Source: DASUGM01 sp036274055 (GTDB lineage: Bacteria > Acidobacteriota > Vicinamibacteria > Vicinamibacterales > SCN-69-37). From it: DNA of 10,618 nt. A program made the position numbers and the translations under genes. The stretch is taken from positions 1 to 10,618 of the forward strand of contig DASUGM010000107.1 of assembly GCA_036274055.1 (NCBI GenBank). The letters run 5' to 3'. Under the pieces are notes generated by a model that was not told the DNA's origin, did not search any database, and saw only the letters and a list, made by a program, of their open reading frames with translations. Each line of letters starts with the position of its first letter. The first letter of the stretch is position 1. Of this stretch, positions 1 to 6,510 are shown in pieces.

Positions 1-632
1 CCGGCGAGAAGACGCTCGAGGAGATCACGGTCCGCGGACCGCTCGGCATCCGGATCATTCCGGCTGGCAGCGGCATCCAGTCGCTCACCGCGCTTGGACG
101 CGATCAGTGGACACGGCTCTCGTCGGTCATTCGCGAGATCAGCCGCGGCCTCGACTATCTGCTGCTCGATACTGCCGCCGGCATCTCCGACAACGTCATC
201 GAGCCGCTGCTGATCGCCGAGCGCATCCTCGTGGTGACCTCGTTCGAGCCGGCCGCTGTGATTGATGCCTACGCGGTGATCAAGATCGCCACGCGCGCAC
301 AGCCGGGCAAAGAGATTGGCCTCGTCGTCAACGGAGCCCGTGACGCCGACGAAGCGAACTCGGTCTACCGTCAGCTCGACGTGGCGACGACCAGGTTCCT
401 GCAGCGCAGCCTGCGCTACTACGGCTTCGTCGTGACCGATCCGTGTGTGCGCGAGGCGGCGCTCGGACAGCGTGCCGTTGTCGAGCACGCGCCGCACGCC
501 CCGGCCAGCCGTTGTTTCCGCATCCTGGCGTCGCGCCTTGCGGGCCTCGCGCCGATCGGCGGCGTCGACAAGGCCACCCGCCGGACTCCGGCCGTGCCGG
601 GAAGCCGGCAGGAAGCGATGCGATGCGCGTAG
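1..632 (+). CDS. flhG: FlhG (YlxH/MinD-like) flagellar number and placement ATPase, 3' part
   Basis: This is the C-terminal 209 codons of a MinD/ParA-family ATPase; the 5' end with the P-loop lies outside the window. Reading from base 3, the stretch LDYLLLDTAAGISDNVIEPL is the Walker B-type segment typical of FlhG. It is followed by VTSFEPAAVIDAYAVIKI, which matches the MinD/FlhG 'TxPEPtAitDAYAvIK' segment. In the family, FlhG works with the SRP-like GTPase FlhF at the membrane and C ring to set flagellar number and position. Its place just before fliA agrees with the common flhF-flhG-fliA order. The gene ends in TAG at 630-632 and overlaps the fliA start by 10 bases. The last 25 or so residues are Arg/Pro/Ala-rich and look unconserved. 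MinD itself is the alternative, but the flagellar context argues for FlhG. Confidence 0.9.
   Translation, partial: GEKTLEEITVRGPLGIRIIPAGSGIQSLTALGRDQWTRLSSVIREISRGLDYLLLDTAAGISDNVIEPLLIAERILVVTSFEPAAVIDAYAVIKIATRAQPGKEIGLVVNGARDADEANSVYRQLDVATTRFLQRSLRYYGFVVTDPCVREAALGQRAVVEHAPHAPASRCFRILASRLAGLAPIGGVDKATRRTPAVPGSRQEAMRCA
610..615 (+). promoter_or_regulatory. Ribosome binding site deciding the fliA start
   Basis: AGGAAG lies 7 bases before the ATG at 623, inside the 3' end of flhG. It supports 623 over the much more upstream in-frame ATG at 443, which would run antiphase through conserved flhG codons, and over the downstream ATG at 647. Confidence 0.55.
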
Positions 633-1381
633 CGGCCTCGCGCGCGATGGCCGCCCCGTCGATCGCCGTCGACGAGAGCAACAGCCTGGTGCTGAAGCAC
701 CTCGGGCTGGTCAAGGCGCTCGCGTCGCGCCTGGCCCACCGCGTGCCCTCGCACATCGAGCTGAGCGAGCTGATCAGCGTCGGGATGATGGGCCTGGTGG
801 AGGCCTCGCGGCGCTACGAGCCGTCGCGCGGCGTTCCATTCGATGCGTTCGCGCGCCGCCGCATTCATGGCGCCATGGTGGACGCCCTGCGGGAGCTCGA
901 CTCGACCCCGCGTTCGGTGCGCAAGCTGCGCCGGCAGATTGACGCCGCGATTCTCAGGCTGCGCTGCGCGCTGAAACGTGAGCCGACGGCAGCCGAGATT
1001 GCCGGCGAACTCCACATTTCCGAAGAAGACTACGACCGGCTGCTCGATCACATCCGATCGTCGGACATCGGTGCCGTTCGACAGCTCGAAACAGGGCCAG
1101 ATGGAACGCCGATCGTCGACATCGCCATCGAGGACGACGGCACGGAGCTGCGCCTCGAGCGGGCGGAACTGCGGCGTCACCTGGTCGAAGCCATTCAGGC
1201 GCTGCCGGAACGGGAACGGCGGATTCTCGAGCTCTATCACGAGCATGACCTGACACTGGCCGAGATCGGTGCGGTGATCGGCGTCGGCGAATCGCGCGTG
1301 TCGCAGCTGCGCACCCAGGCGATTGCCCGGCTGCGCGCGTCGCTGCGCCAGTCGCTGCACCTGGAGGAGGCGGGCCGATGA
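623..1381 (+). CDS. fliA: Flagellar RNA polymerase sigma factor FliA (sigma-28)
   Basis: This is a 252-residue sigma-70 family factor, the usual FliA/WhiG length of about 240-260. Region 2 is clear at roughly residues 15-90, with SELISVGMMGLVEASRRYEP followed by FDAFARRRIHGAMVDALRELD. Region 3 follows, with an REPTAAEIAGELHISEEDY helix-turn-helix. Region 4 near the C-terminus has LPERERRILELYHEHDLTLA and then IGVGESRVSQLRTQAIARLR, the DNA-binding helix-turn-helix for the -35 element. FliA directs RNA polymerase to late flagellar promoters and is held inactive by FlgM, encoded downstream here at 8487. The chosen ATG has AGGAAG 7 bases upstream and overlaps flhG by 10 bases. The stop overlaps the fliM start in an ATGA, so fliA and fliM are translationally coupled. 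An in-frame ATG at 647 is a possible alternative start. Confidence 0.94.
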   Translation: MRVAASRAMAAPSIAVDESNSLVLKHLGLVKALASRLAHRVPSHIELSELISVGMMGLVEASRRYEPSRGVPFDAFARRRIHGAMVDALRELDSTPRSVRKLRRQIDAAILRLRCALKREPTAAEIAGELHISEEDYDRLLDHIRSSDIGAVRQLETGPDGTPIVDIAIEDDGTELRLERAELRRHLVEAIQALPERERRILELYHEHDLTLAEIGAVIGVGESRVSQLRTQAIARLRASLRQSLHLEEAGR

Positions 1382-2343
1382 CTCGCATCCTGACGCCGGA
1401 GGAGCTGGCCACGCTGGCGCAGCCGGCAGGCGCCATCGCGGAGGCCCGCAGCGGCCAGCCGATCGTCGCCTACGACTTCCGCCGCCCCGATCGCGTCTCG
1501 AAGGATCAGATCCGGTCGCTGAACTATCTGCACGACCGCTTTGCCCGCAACGCCGCCACGTCGCTGGCTGCATTCCTGCGGACGGTGACCGAGATTTCGG
1601 TCGTCGGCGTCGAGCAGTTTGCCTATTCCGACTTTCTGATGGCGTTGCCCGACCCGACGGCGTTCTATGCCATCTCGCTCTCGCCGGTCGAGTCGCTTGC
1701 GGCGCTGGAGATCAATCCGTCGATCGCGTTCGCGATCGTGAACCGTCTGCTCGGCGGCTCGGATCAAACCGCGGCGCCGCAGCGCGCGCTCACCGACATC
1801 GAGCAGAACATCGTCGATTCGGCGATCAAAGTCGTCCTCGAGCACCTGACCGAGACCTGGAAGACGGTGACCGACATCAGGTTCCAGATTCACGCCCGTG
1901 AGACACGGCCGCAGATGCTGCAGGTCCTGTCCTGGAACGAGGTTGTCGTGCATATGAGCTTCGACGTGCGCATCGGCGACACGCGAGGGCTCATGAACAT
2001 CTGCGTGCCTGCGTCGCTCATCGAAACGACGGGCACCGGTTTCGTCCAGAGCTGGCAGCAGACGCGCCGTGAGCTGACGCCGGTGGAGCAGGAGTGGCTG
2101 GTCGGAAATCTTGGCCAGATGCCGATGGTGGTGACCGCCGACCTGCAGACAACGCTGAAGACCAGCGAGGTCGTCGCGCTGGCACCCGGGCAGCTGCTGA
2201 ACCTCGGTGTGCCGACGAGCGAGGACGTCAACATCCGCGTCGGCCAGCTGGCGAAGTTCAAGGGCCGGCTGGCGGCATCGGGTGAGCGTGCGGCGGTGCA
2301 GATCACCCGCAGCGCCATTCCGGCGGAAGAGGAGCAGTCGTGA
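1378..2343 (+). CDS. fliM: Flagellar motor switch protein FliM
   Basis: This 321-residue protein is close to the usual 320-340 for FliM, the C-ring subunit that binds CheY-P and transmits the switch to FliG. The family hallmark AYDFRRPDRVSKDQIRSLNYLHDRFAR-type stretch is at about residues 31-57. The middle CheC-like domain follows (with LPDPTAFYAI and AIVNRLLGG at about 90-127). A C-terminal SpoA domain occupies about 225-310, including APGQLLNLGVP and KFKGRLAA. The N-terminal CheY-docking peptide is recognisable but divergent: ILTPEELATLA, where the enterobacterial form is ILSQAEIDALL. A strong GGAGGAGG site lies at 1363-1370, 7 bases before the ATG. The start overlaps fliA by 4 bases and the stop overlaps the GTG start of fliN. 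Confidence 0.95.
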   Translation: MTRILTPEELATLAQPAGAIAEARSGQPIVAYDFRRPDRVSKDQIRSLNYLHDRFARNAATSLAAFLRTVTEISVVGVEQFAYSDFLMALPDPTAFYAISLSPVESLAALEINPSIAFAIVNRLLGGSDQTAAPQRALTDIEQNIVDSAIKVVLEHLTETWKTVTDIRFQIHARETRPQMLQVLSWNEVVVHMSFDVRIGDTRGLMNICVPASLIETTGTGFVQSWQQTRRELTPVEQEWLVGNLGQMPMVVTADLQTTLKTSEVVALAPGQLLNLGVPTSEDVNIRVGQLAKFKGRLAASGERAAVQITRSAIPAEEEQS

Positions 2344-3071
2344 ATCGCGATCACGTCATCAATCGATTTGCCGCCGAGCTGACGAAGGCGGCTGGAGCGG
2401 CCATCCAGGCGCACGCGTCGAGCCGCCCCGGAGCGGAACTCAAAGGCTCGGGAGTGCTCGTCAACATCACGTCGCGCGAGGCCGACTACGGCACGCTGCT
2501 CGTATTCTTCTCCGACGCGACGGCTGACGCGCTGACGCGCCTGTCGACCTCGGCACAGGACGGCGAGGAGGTCGGTGCAACAGAAAGCGTGCGCCGCCTG
2601 TGCGCGCTTGCGGCCGCGGGCCTCGACCGCCGCGCCCCCGGCTGCGATCTGATCGTGACGTCGATTGCGGCGGTCGATGAAGCTCCCGAAGGCACGTCGC
2701 TCGAAATCGTGCTCAGCGGCCAGGAGCAGCCGCTGCAGGTCGTCCTCGGCGGCACGCTCGAGTTCCCGGAAACGCCGGACAGCCGCAAGGCCGCCCGCAG
2801 CCGGACGCTCGACGTGATCATGGACATCAACCTGCCGCTGGTCGTCAGGTTCGGCCGCACCCAGCTCCCGCTGCGGACGTTGACGACGCTCGGCCCCGGA
2901 TCGGTGATCGATCTCGGCCGGTCGCCCGACGAGCCGGTGGAGATCCTGATCAGCAACCGCGTCGTCGCACGCGGCGAAGTTCTCATCATGTCCGGCAACT
3001 ACGGCGTACGCATCCAGGAGGTCGTGAGCCCCGCGGAGCGTGCGCGTTCACTGGAGGCAGAACTGTCATGA
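2340..3071 (+). CDS. fliN: Flagellar motor switch protein FliN with enlarged N-terminal half (FliN/FliY family)
   Basis: This 243-residue protein carries a C-terminal SpoA (FliN) domain at about residues 156-230: LDVIMDINLPLVVRFGRTQL, then LGPGSVIDLGRSPDEPVEIL, then VVARGEVLIMSGNYGVRI. This is the standard FliN core that forms the base of the C ring with FliM and docks export components. Ordinary FliN is about 90-140 residues. Here an extra segment of about 150 residues precedes the core. It looks like a degenerate CheC/FliY-like alpha/beta domain, and I see no CheC phosphatase signature (no ExxN pair). FliY of Firmicutes is the nearest architectural parallel, but it is longer and catalytic. 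The start is GTG, overlapping the fliM stop as GTGA, with AGAGGAG at 2328-2334. The stop overlaps the next gene as ATGA. Confidence 0.88.
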   Translation: MNRDHVINRFAAELTKAAGAAIQAHASSRPGAELKGSGVLVNITSREADYGTLLVFFSDATADALTRLSTSAQDGEEVGATESVRRLCALAAAGLDRRAPGCDLIVTSIAAVDEAPEGTSLEIVLSGQEQPLQVVLGGTLEFPETPDSRKAARSRTLDVIMDINLPLVVRFGRTQLPLRTLTTLGPGSVIDLGRSPDEPVEILISNRVVARGEVLIMSGNYGVRIQEVVSPAERARSLEAELS

Positions 3072-3523
3072 CGCAACTCAACGCATTGATGGCGGCCTAC
3101 GAGTTCGACCTGGTCGTGGCCATCCCGTCGGTCCTCTCGGTGCTGCTCGCGCTGGTCGCGATCGGGGCCTTCGTGCGGATGCGGCGAGTCCTTCGCGCGC
3201 TGCCCGCGCTCGAGGAGCGGATTGCCGCCCAGTCGCACTCGCTGTCGCTGCTGACCGACACCACCGAGTCGTGCTTCAAGGCGCTCTCGATGCAGCTGCA
3301 GTTCATGCAGAGCCAGAACGTGCTTCGTTCCGCCCCGCGTCCGGCGGCGCCAGCCGTGAAAGCGCGCCGCGCCAGCAGGGAGAAGACGGCGAATGTGGGT
3401 GCCGCGCGCCGGCGCGAGGCCCTTGTCGCGCTGACGGAAGCGCAGAACATTGCGCCGGTGGCCGCGAAACCGGTGAACGGCGACTCACAGGCGGCGTCCA
3501 TGGCGTCGACCTTCATGGCCTGA
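3068..3523 (+). CDS. Uncharacterised single-pass membrane protein in flagellar operon
   Basis: I do not recognise this 151-residue protein. Residues about 14-36 (FDLVVAIPSVLSVLLALVAIGAF) form one strong transmembrane helix. It is followed by a basic stop-transfer stretch (RMRRVLR) and a predicted amphipathic or coiled-coil segment at about 46-83. The tail from about 88 is low in complexity and rich in Ala, Pro and Arg, and ends in a Ser/Ala-rich stretch. The positive-inside rule places the long C-terminal part in the cytoplasm. It begins in an ATGA overlap with fliN, with GGAGG at 3053-3057, and flgF follows after 7 bases, so it belongs to the operon. The topology recalls FliO, which often follows fliN, or the swarming factor SwrB/YlxL, but no FliO-specific sequence is visible. 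A role in flagellar export or assembly at the inner membrane is inference from context only. Confidence 0.75.
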   Translation: MTQLNALMAAYEFDLVVAIPSVLSVLLALVAIGAFVRMRRVLRALPALEERIAAQSHSLSLLTDTTESCFKALSMQLQFMQSQNVLRSAPRPAAPAVKARRASREKTANVGAARRREALVALTEAQNIAPVAAKPVNGDSQAASMASTFMA

Positions 3524-3530
3524 GGCAGAC

Positions 3531-4247
3531 ATGGCTGGTGGCTACTACACGGCGTTGAGCGGCATGCGGGCGCGAATGAACGCGCTCGATCGGGTCGCGT
3601 CCGATATCGCCAACGCGAGCACGGCCGGCTTCAAGCCGGAGCGCGCGGGAACGGTCGAAGCGCGGCGTCAGCAGTTCAACGCGGCGCTCGAGGCGGCGGT
3701 TGACGTCGTCAACGGGCGCCCGCGTCTCGACATGCGGCCCGGGCCGATGGCCTCGACGGGCCGACCGCTGGACATCGCGATCGAGGGCAGCGGGTTTCTC
3801 GTCGTCGATACGCCGCGCGGGCTTCGCTACACGCGCAACGGCCACTTGAGCCGGCGCGGCGATGGCGTCCTCGTGGGTGAGGACAACGCCGCGGTGCAGG
3901 GGGCGCAGGGTCCGATTCGCCTCGGAAGCGGCGAGACGGCCATCGATCCCGACGGCACGGTTCGGAGCGGTGGCGCCGTCGTCGGCAAGCTGCGCATCGT
4001 CGATTTCGATTCGAAGGCCGAGCTGTTCCGCGACGCCGGCTCCACGTTCCGGACGGATGCGACGTCGCGCCCGGTGGCGAACCCGATCGTGGCCAGCGGG
4101 TCACTCGAACAGTCGAACGTATCGGTCGTCGAGCGCGTCGCCGAGCTGAGCGACGTCAACCAGGGATTCCAGGCGCTGCTGAAGGCCGTGTCGGTGCTGA
4201 TGAACGACGTCGATCGGGGAGCGATCACTGAACTGGGTCGCCGGTAA
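3531..4247 (+). CDS. flgF: Flagellar proximal-rod protein FlgF
   Basis: This 238-residue protein belongs to the FlgE/F/G rod-hook family. The N-terminal rod motif is present (YYTALSGMRARMNALDRVAS, then DIANASTAGFKPER). The central segment RPLDIAIEGSGFLVVDTPRG matches the 'PLDxAIxGdGFF' core of FlgF/FlgG. The C-terminal coiled segment begins SLEQSNVSVVERVAELSDVNQGFQ. The 'QRAYEaN' consensus seen in FlgG is degenerate here (NQGFQALLKAV), which together with the shorter length favours FlgF over FlgG. It is exported unprocessed through the flagellar type III system and polymerises in the rod below FlgG. The start is the ATG 7 bases after the preceding stop, with GAGGCAG just upstream. The gene ends in TAA and is followed by a hairpin-rich spacer. 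Confidence 0.87.
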   Translation: MAGGYYTALSGMRARMNALDRVASDIANASTAGFKPERAGTVEARRQQFNAALEAAVDVVNGRPRLDMRPGPMASTGRPLDIAIEGSGFLVVDTPRGLRYTRNGHLSRRGDGVLVGEDNAAVQGAQGPIRLGSGETAIDPDGTVRSGGAVVGKLRIVDFDSKAELFRDAGSTFRTDATSRPVANPIVASGSLEQSNVSVVERVAELSDVNQGFQALLKAVSVLMNDVDRGAITELGRR

Positions 4248-4260
4248 TTGGCAGTTGTGG

Positions 4261-4282
4261 GGGCCGACCTTCGGGTCGGCCC
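4261..4282 (+). repeat. Perfect 9-bp hairpin with TTCG tetraloop after flgF
   Basis: GGGCCGACC (4261-4269) pairs perfectly with GGTCGGCCC (4274-4282) around a TTCG loop closed by C-G, the exceptionally stable cUUCGg tetraloop in RNA. It begins 13 bases after the flgF stop. No T-run follows, so it is not a standard intrinsic terminator. It may stabilise the upstream mRNA 3' end or attenuate read-through into flgG, or be part of the larger repeat that follows. Confidence 0.8.
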
Positions 4283-4293
4283 AGAGTCGGGCA

Positions 4294-4346
4294 GGGGCCG
4301 ACCTTCCTTCGCCGCCGTAGCCTTGGCGAAGGTGGCAGGTCGGCCC
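4294..4346 (+). repeat. Nested inverted-repeat element between flgF and flgG
   Basis: The outer arms GGGCCGACCT (4295-4304) and AGGTCGGCCC (4337-4346) are perfect complements. Inside them CCTTCGCC (4306-4313) pairs with GGCGAAGG (4325-4332) around an 11-base loop. The first 13 bases (4294-4306) are an exact direct copy of 4260-4272 in the preceding hairpin, so the two structures share ancestry. The CTTCGCC...GGCGAAGG core and its reverse-strand reading FAKATAAKEG resemble a dispersed intergenic palindrome I associate with acidobacterial genomes, but that is memory and cannot be checked here. A REP-like mobile palindrome is the likeliest nature. The element ends just before the flgG ribosome binding site. 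Confidence 0.7.
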
Positions 4347-4360
4347 GTGAAGGAGAAGAG

Positions 4361-5149
4361 ATGATCCGCGCGCTTTACACCGCCGCCAGCGGCATGACCG
4401 CTCAGCAGGCGAACATCGACAACGTCGCCCACAACCTGGCGAACGTCAACACCTCGGGCTTCAAGAAGGCCAGGGTGGAGTTCGAGGATCTGGTCTACGA
4501 CAAGGCAAAGACCGCCGGCTCCCCGACCTCGGCCTCTGCGGAAACGCCAGTCGGCCTCGAGACCGGCCTTGGCGTGCGCGCCGTGGCGACCTCACGCGAC
4601 TTCGCGCGCGGGAATCTCAAGGCGACGAGCGGGCCGCTGGATCTCGCGATCGAGGGCGACGGCTTCTTCCAGGTCCAGACTCCCAGCGGGGAAGTCGGCT
4701 ACACGCGCGCCGGCGCGTTTCACTTGAGCAGCGACGGATCGATCGTGACGGCCGAGGGTTATCAGCTCGAGCCGAACATCTCGGTTCCCCCGAACGCGAC
4801 GAACCTCACCATCTCGAAGCAGGGCATCGTCTCTGCGACGATCGCCGGCCAGACAGGCGCCCAGGAAATTGGAACGATCGAGCTCGCGACGTTTCAGAAC
4901 CCGGCCGGGCTGAGCGCGATGGGCGGCAACCTGTTCATGGCGACGACGGCGTCTGGCGAGCCGCAGGTTGGCGCGCCAGGTGAAGACGGACGCGGCACGG
5001 TCGCGCAGGGCTTCACCGAGGACTCGAACGTCAGCGTCGTCGAAGAAATGGTCAACATGATTCTCGGACAGCGCGCGTACGAGGCGAACTCACGCGTGAT
5101 CAAGGCCGCCGATGAGATGCTCTCTCAGGTCAACACGATCGTTCGCTGA
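4361..5149 (+). CDS. flgG: Flagellar distal-rod protein FlgG
   Basis: At 262 residues this is the standard FlgG length (about 260). The N-terminus MIRALYTAASGMTAQQANID and the following NLANVNTSGFKKARVEFEDLVY are near-consensus. The family core GPLDLAIEGDGFFQVQTPSG and YTRAGAF follow at about residues 90-120. The C-terminus carries EDSNVSVVEEMVNMILGQRAYEANSRVI and ends in the helical TADEML-type segment (KAADEMLSQVNTIV). FlgG forms the distal rod that passes through the P and L rings. The ATG is preceded by AAGGAG at 4350-4355 with a 5-base spacer. It is the first gene after the repeat-filled gap and shares its 3' end with the flgA start. Confidence 0.97.
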   Translation: MIRALYTAASGMTAQQANIDNVAHNLANVNTSGFKKARVEFEDLVYDKAKTAGSPTSASAETPVGLETGLGVRAVATSRDFARGNLKATSGPLDLAIEGDGFFQVQTPSGEVGYTRAGAFHLSSDGSIVTAEGYQLEPNISVPPNATNLTISKQGIVSATIAGQTGAQEIGTIELATFQNPAGLSAMGGNLFMATTASGEPQVGAPGEDGRGTVAQGFTEDSNVSVVEEMVNMILGQRAYEANSRVIKAADEMLSQVNTIVR

Positions 5150-5837
5150 GCGGCGCGACGGCATCGTCATCGCGATGCTGATCGCCGTCGGCACCATCGG
5201 CCTCTCCGCCGAGCCGGACGACGACCGCGCTGCGCTCGTGGATCGCGCGATTGTCGCGGCCGTCAAGGCGCGGATGGCGCCGACGCCGGTCACGGTGACG
5301 GTCGACGCAGTCACCGACATCCGGTTTCAGGGCGCCCTGACATCGGTGACGGCGCATATCGGACCGGACGTGCGGGCCGGAATGCCCGCGCGATTCGTGC
5401 TCACCGCTCCCGGACGCCGCGGCGAAGCCACGGCAGTCGTACAGGTGGTCGCCGAGGGCGTGCGGGCGACATCGGGCTTCGAACGCGGCGCGGTCATTAC
5501 TGACGACAACGTGCGGGCGGAGAAGGTCAATCTCAACGGGCGTCCGATTCGGCCATTTCCGCTGCTCGCAGACGTGATCGGCGGCAGGGCGACGCGCGAC
5601 GTCCTCGCCGGAGCGCTGGTGATACGCGGCGACGTGACCGCCGTTCCAGTCGTGCGGATTGGCCGCGAGGTGGCGGCTCACGTGACAGTTGGCGACGCGC
5701 AGGTCACCGGCACGCTCATCGCCGCGCAGAACGGTACGCACAATCAAATCATCCGCGTCGTGAATCCGGAGACACGCCAGGTTCGCCAGGCCCGGGTCAT
5801 CGGCGTCGATGAAGTGGAGGTCCTTCATGGAAGGTAA
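5112..5837 (+). CDS. flgA: Flagellar P-ring assembly chaperone FlgA
   Basis: This 241-residue protein is a Sec-exported periplasmic protein that helps FlgI polymerise into the P ring. From the ATG at 5112 it has a basic n-region (RSTRSFAERRDG), a hydrophobic core (IVIAMLIAVGTIGL) and a likely cleavage after SA at residue 33. The C-terminal half holds the SAF-type domain (GFERGAVITDDNVRAEKVNL to about residue 185) and the conserved end with AQNGTHNQIIRVVNPETRQV. The ATG at 5112 overlaps flgG by 38 bases and has AAGG 6 bases upstream. The only other in-frame ATG, at 5175, would remove the basic n-region of the signal peptide, so I prefer 5112. Apart from Cys3 in the signal peptide there is no cysteine, unlike the enterobacterial protein, which is reported to contain a disulfide. 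Confidence 0.88.
   Translation: MRCSLRSTRSFAERRDGIVIAMLIAVGTIGLSAEPDDDRAALVDRAIVAAVKARMAPTPVTVTVDAVTDIRFQGALTSVTAHIGPDVRAGMPARFVLTAPGRRGEATAVVQVVAEGVRATSGFERGAVITDDNVRAEKVNLNGRPIRPFPLLADVIGGRATRDVLAGALVIRGDVTAVPVVRIGREVAAHVTVGDAQVTGTLIAAQNGTHNQIIRVVNPETRQVRQARVIGVDEVEVLHGR
5816..5820 (+). promoter_or_regulatory. Ribosome binding site deciding the flgH start
   Basis: GGAGG lies 6 bases before the ATG at 5827, within the last codons of flgA. It falls downstream of the alternative in-frame ATG at 5809, so it supports the shorter product whose N-terminus MEGKRIAP is a better signal-peptide n-region. Confidence 0.7.
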
Positions 5838-6510
5838 GCGCATCGCGCCGTTCGTGGTGGCGATGATGACCGTCGCGGTCACGGCCGGAGCGCAGCATAA
5901 CAAGCGATCCGACAACTACGACCAGGTCTTCGAACAGTACCTGCAGCAGGCGCGCGCGACCGCCGAGGCGCCGCGGGCGAACAACTGGAGCTGGATGTCG
6001 AGCCTGATGCTCGACCATCGCGCGCGCAACGTGAACGATCTCCTGACGATTCGGGTCGTCGAGAGCATCAGCGCCAGCGGGTCCGCGGATGCGGCGACGT
6101 CGAAGTCCAGTTCGGCAGATCTCGGGATCACGTCGCTCTTCGGCATCGAGAAGAAGCTGCCGAAAATCATCGATCCGACGTCGCTCGTCGGCGCGGCCGG
6201 CAACACCGACTTCAAGGGCAGCGGCGCGACGACCCGCACCGGTGAATTGACGGCGATGATGACGGCCCGCGTCGCGGACGTGCTTCCCAACGGCGACCTG
6301 GTCGTCGAAGGCGTCCGCGAAATCGACATCAACGGCGACCGGCAGATCGTCGTCCTGACCGGCGTGGTCCGCACCTACGACATCAACCCGAACAACATCG
6401 TCCTGTCCACGTCGATCGGCCAGCTGCGGATCCGCTACTTCGGCCGCGGCCTGACGCAGGACAACCTGAAGCCCGGCTGGCTGGTCCGTGCCCTCAACAA
6501 GGTGTTCTGA
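5827..6510 (+). CDS. flgH: Flagellar L-ring protein FlgH (no lipobox cysteine)
   Basis: The 227-residue product matches FlgH (usually about 220-235), which forms the L ring in the outer membrane. Family segments seen are RARNVNDLLTIRVVESISAS near residue 65, DFKGSGATTRTGELTAMMTARV near 130-152, and VLPNGDLVVEGVREIDINGD followed by VVRTYDINPNNIVLSTSI. The N-terminus has a signal peptide (KRIAPFVVAMMTVAVTAGAQ). The residue after the likely cleavage site (A22) is Gln rather than the lipobox Cys of typical FlgH, and the whole protein contains no cysteine. It is therefore probably cleaved by signal peptidase I and not lipidated. The gene overlaps flgA by 11 bases and its TGA overlaps the flgI ATG by one base. 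Confidence 0.93.
   Translation: MEGKRIAPFVVAMMTVAVTAGAQHNKRSDNYDQVFEQYLQQARATAEAPRANNWSWMSSLMLDHRARNVNDLLTIRVVESISASGSADAATSKSSSADLGITSLFGIEKKLPKIIDPTSLVGAAGNTDFKGSGATTRTGELTAMMTARVADVLPNGDLVVEGVREIDINGDRQIVVLTGVVRTYDINPNNIVLSTSIGQLRIRYFGRGLTQDNLKPGWLVRALNKVF

Noticed and set aside
443..622. Upstream in-frame start for fliA
   Set aside because: The extra 60 residues overlap flhG in another frame, are low in complexity and precede the normal sigma region 2 by too much. The ATG at 623 has a proper ribosome binding site.
419..1573. Long minus-strand open frame of 384 codons across flhG-fliA-fliM
   Set aside because: It is antisense to well-recognised fliA and to flhG/fliM, its translation is Arg/Gly/Ala-rich without any family motif, and such frames are expected by chance in GC-rich DNA.
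4261..4282. Intrinsic terminator after flgF
   Set aside because: The stem is strong, but the following bases are CAGAGTCGG with no T-run, so I list it only as a hairpin repeat.
3827..4432. Minus-strand frame of 201 codons spanning flgF and the spacer, with the peptide FAKATAAKEG
   Set aside because: The distinctive peptide is only the reverse-strand reading of the intergenic palindrome. The rest is antisense to flgF and flgG.
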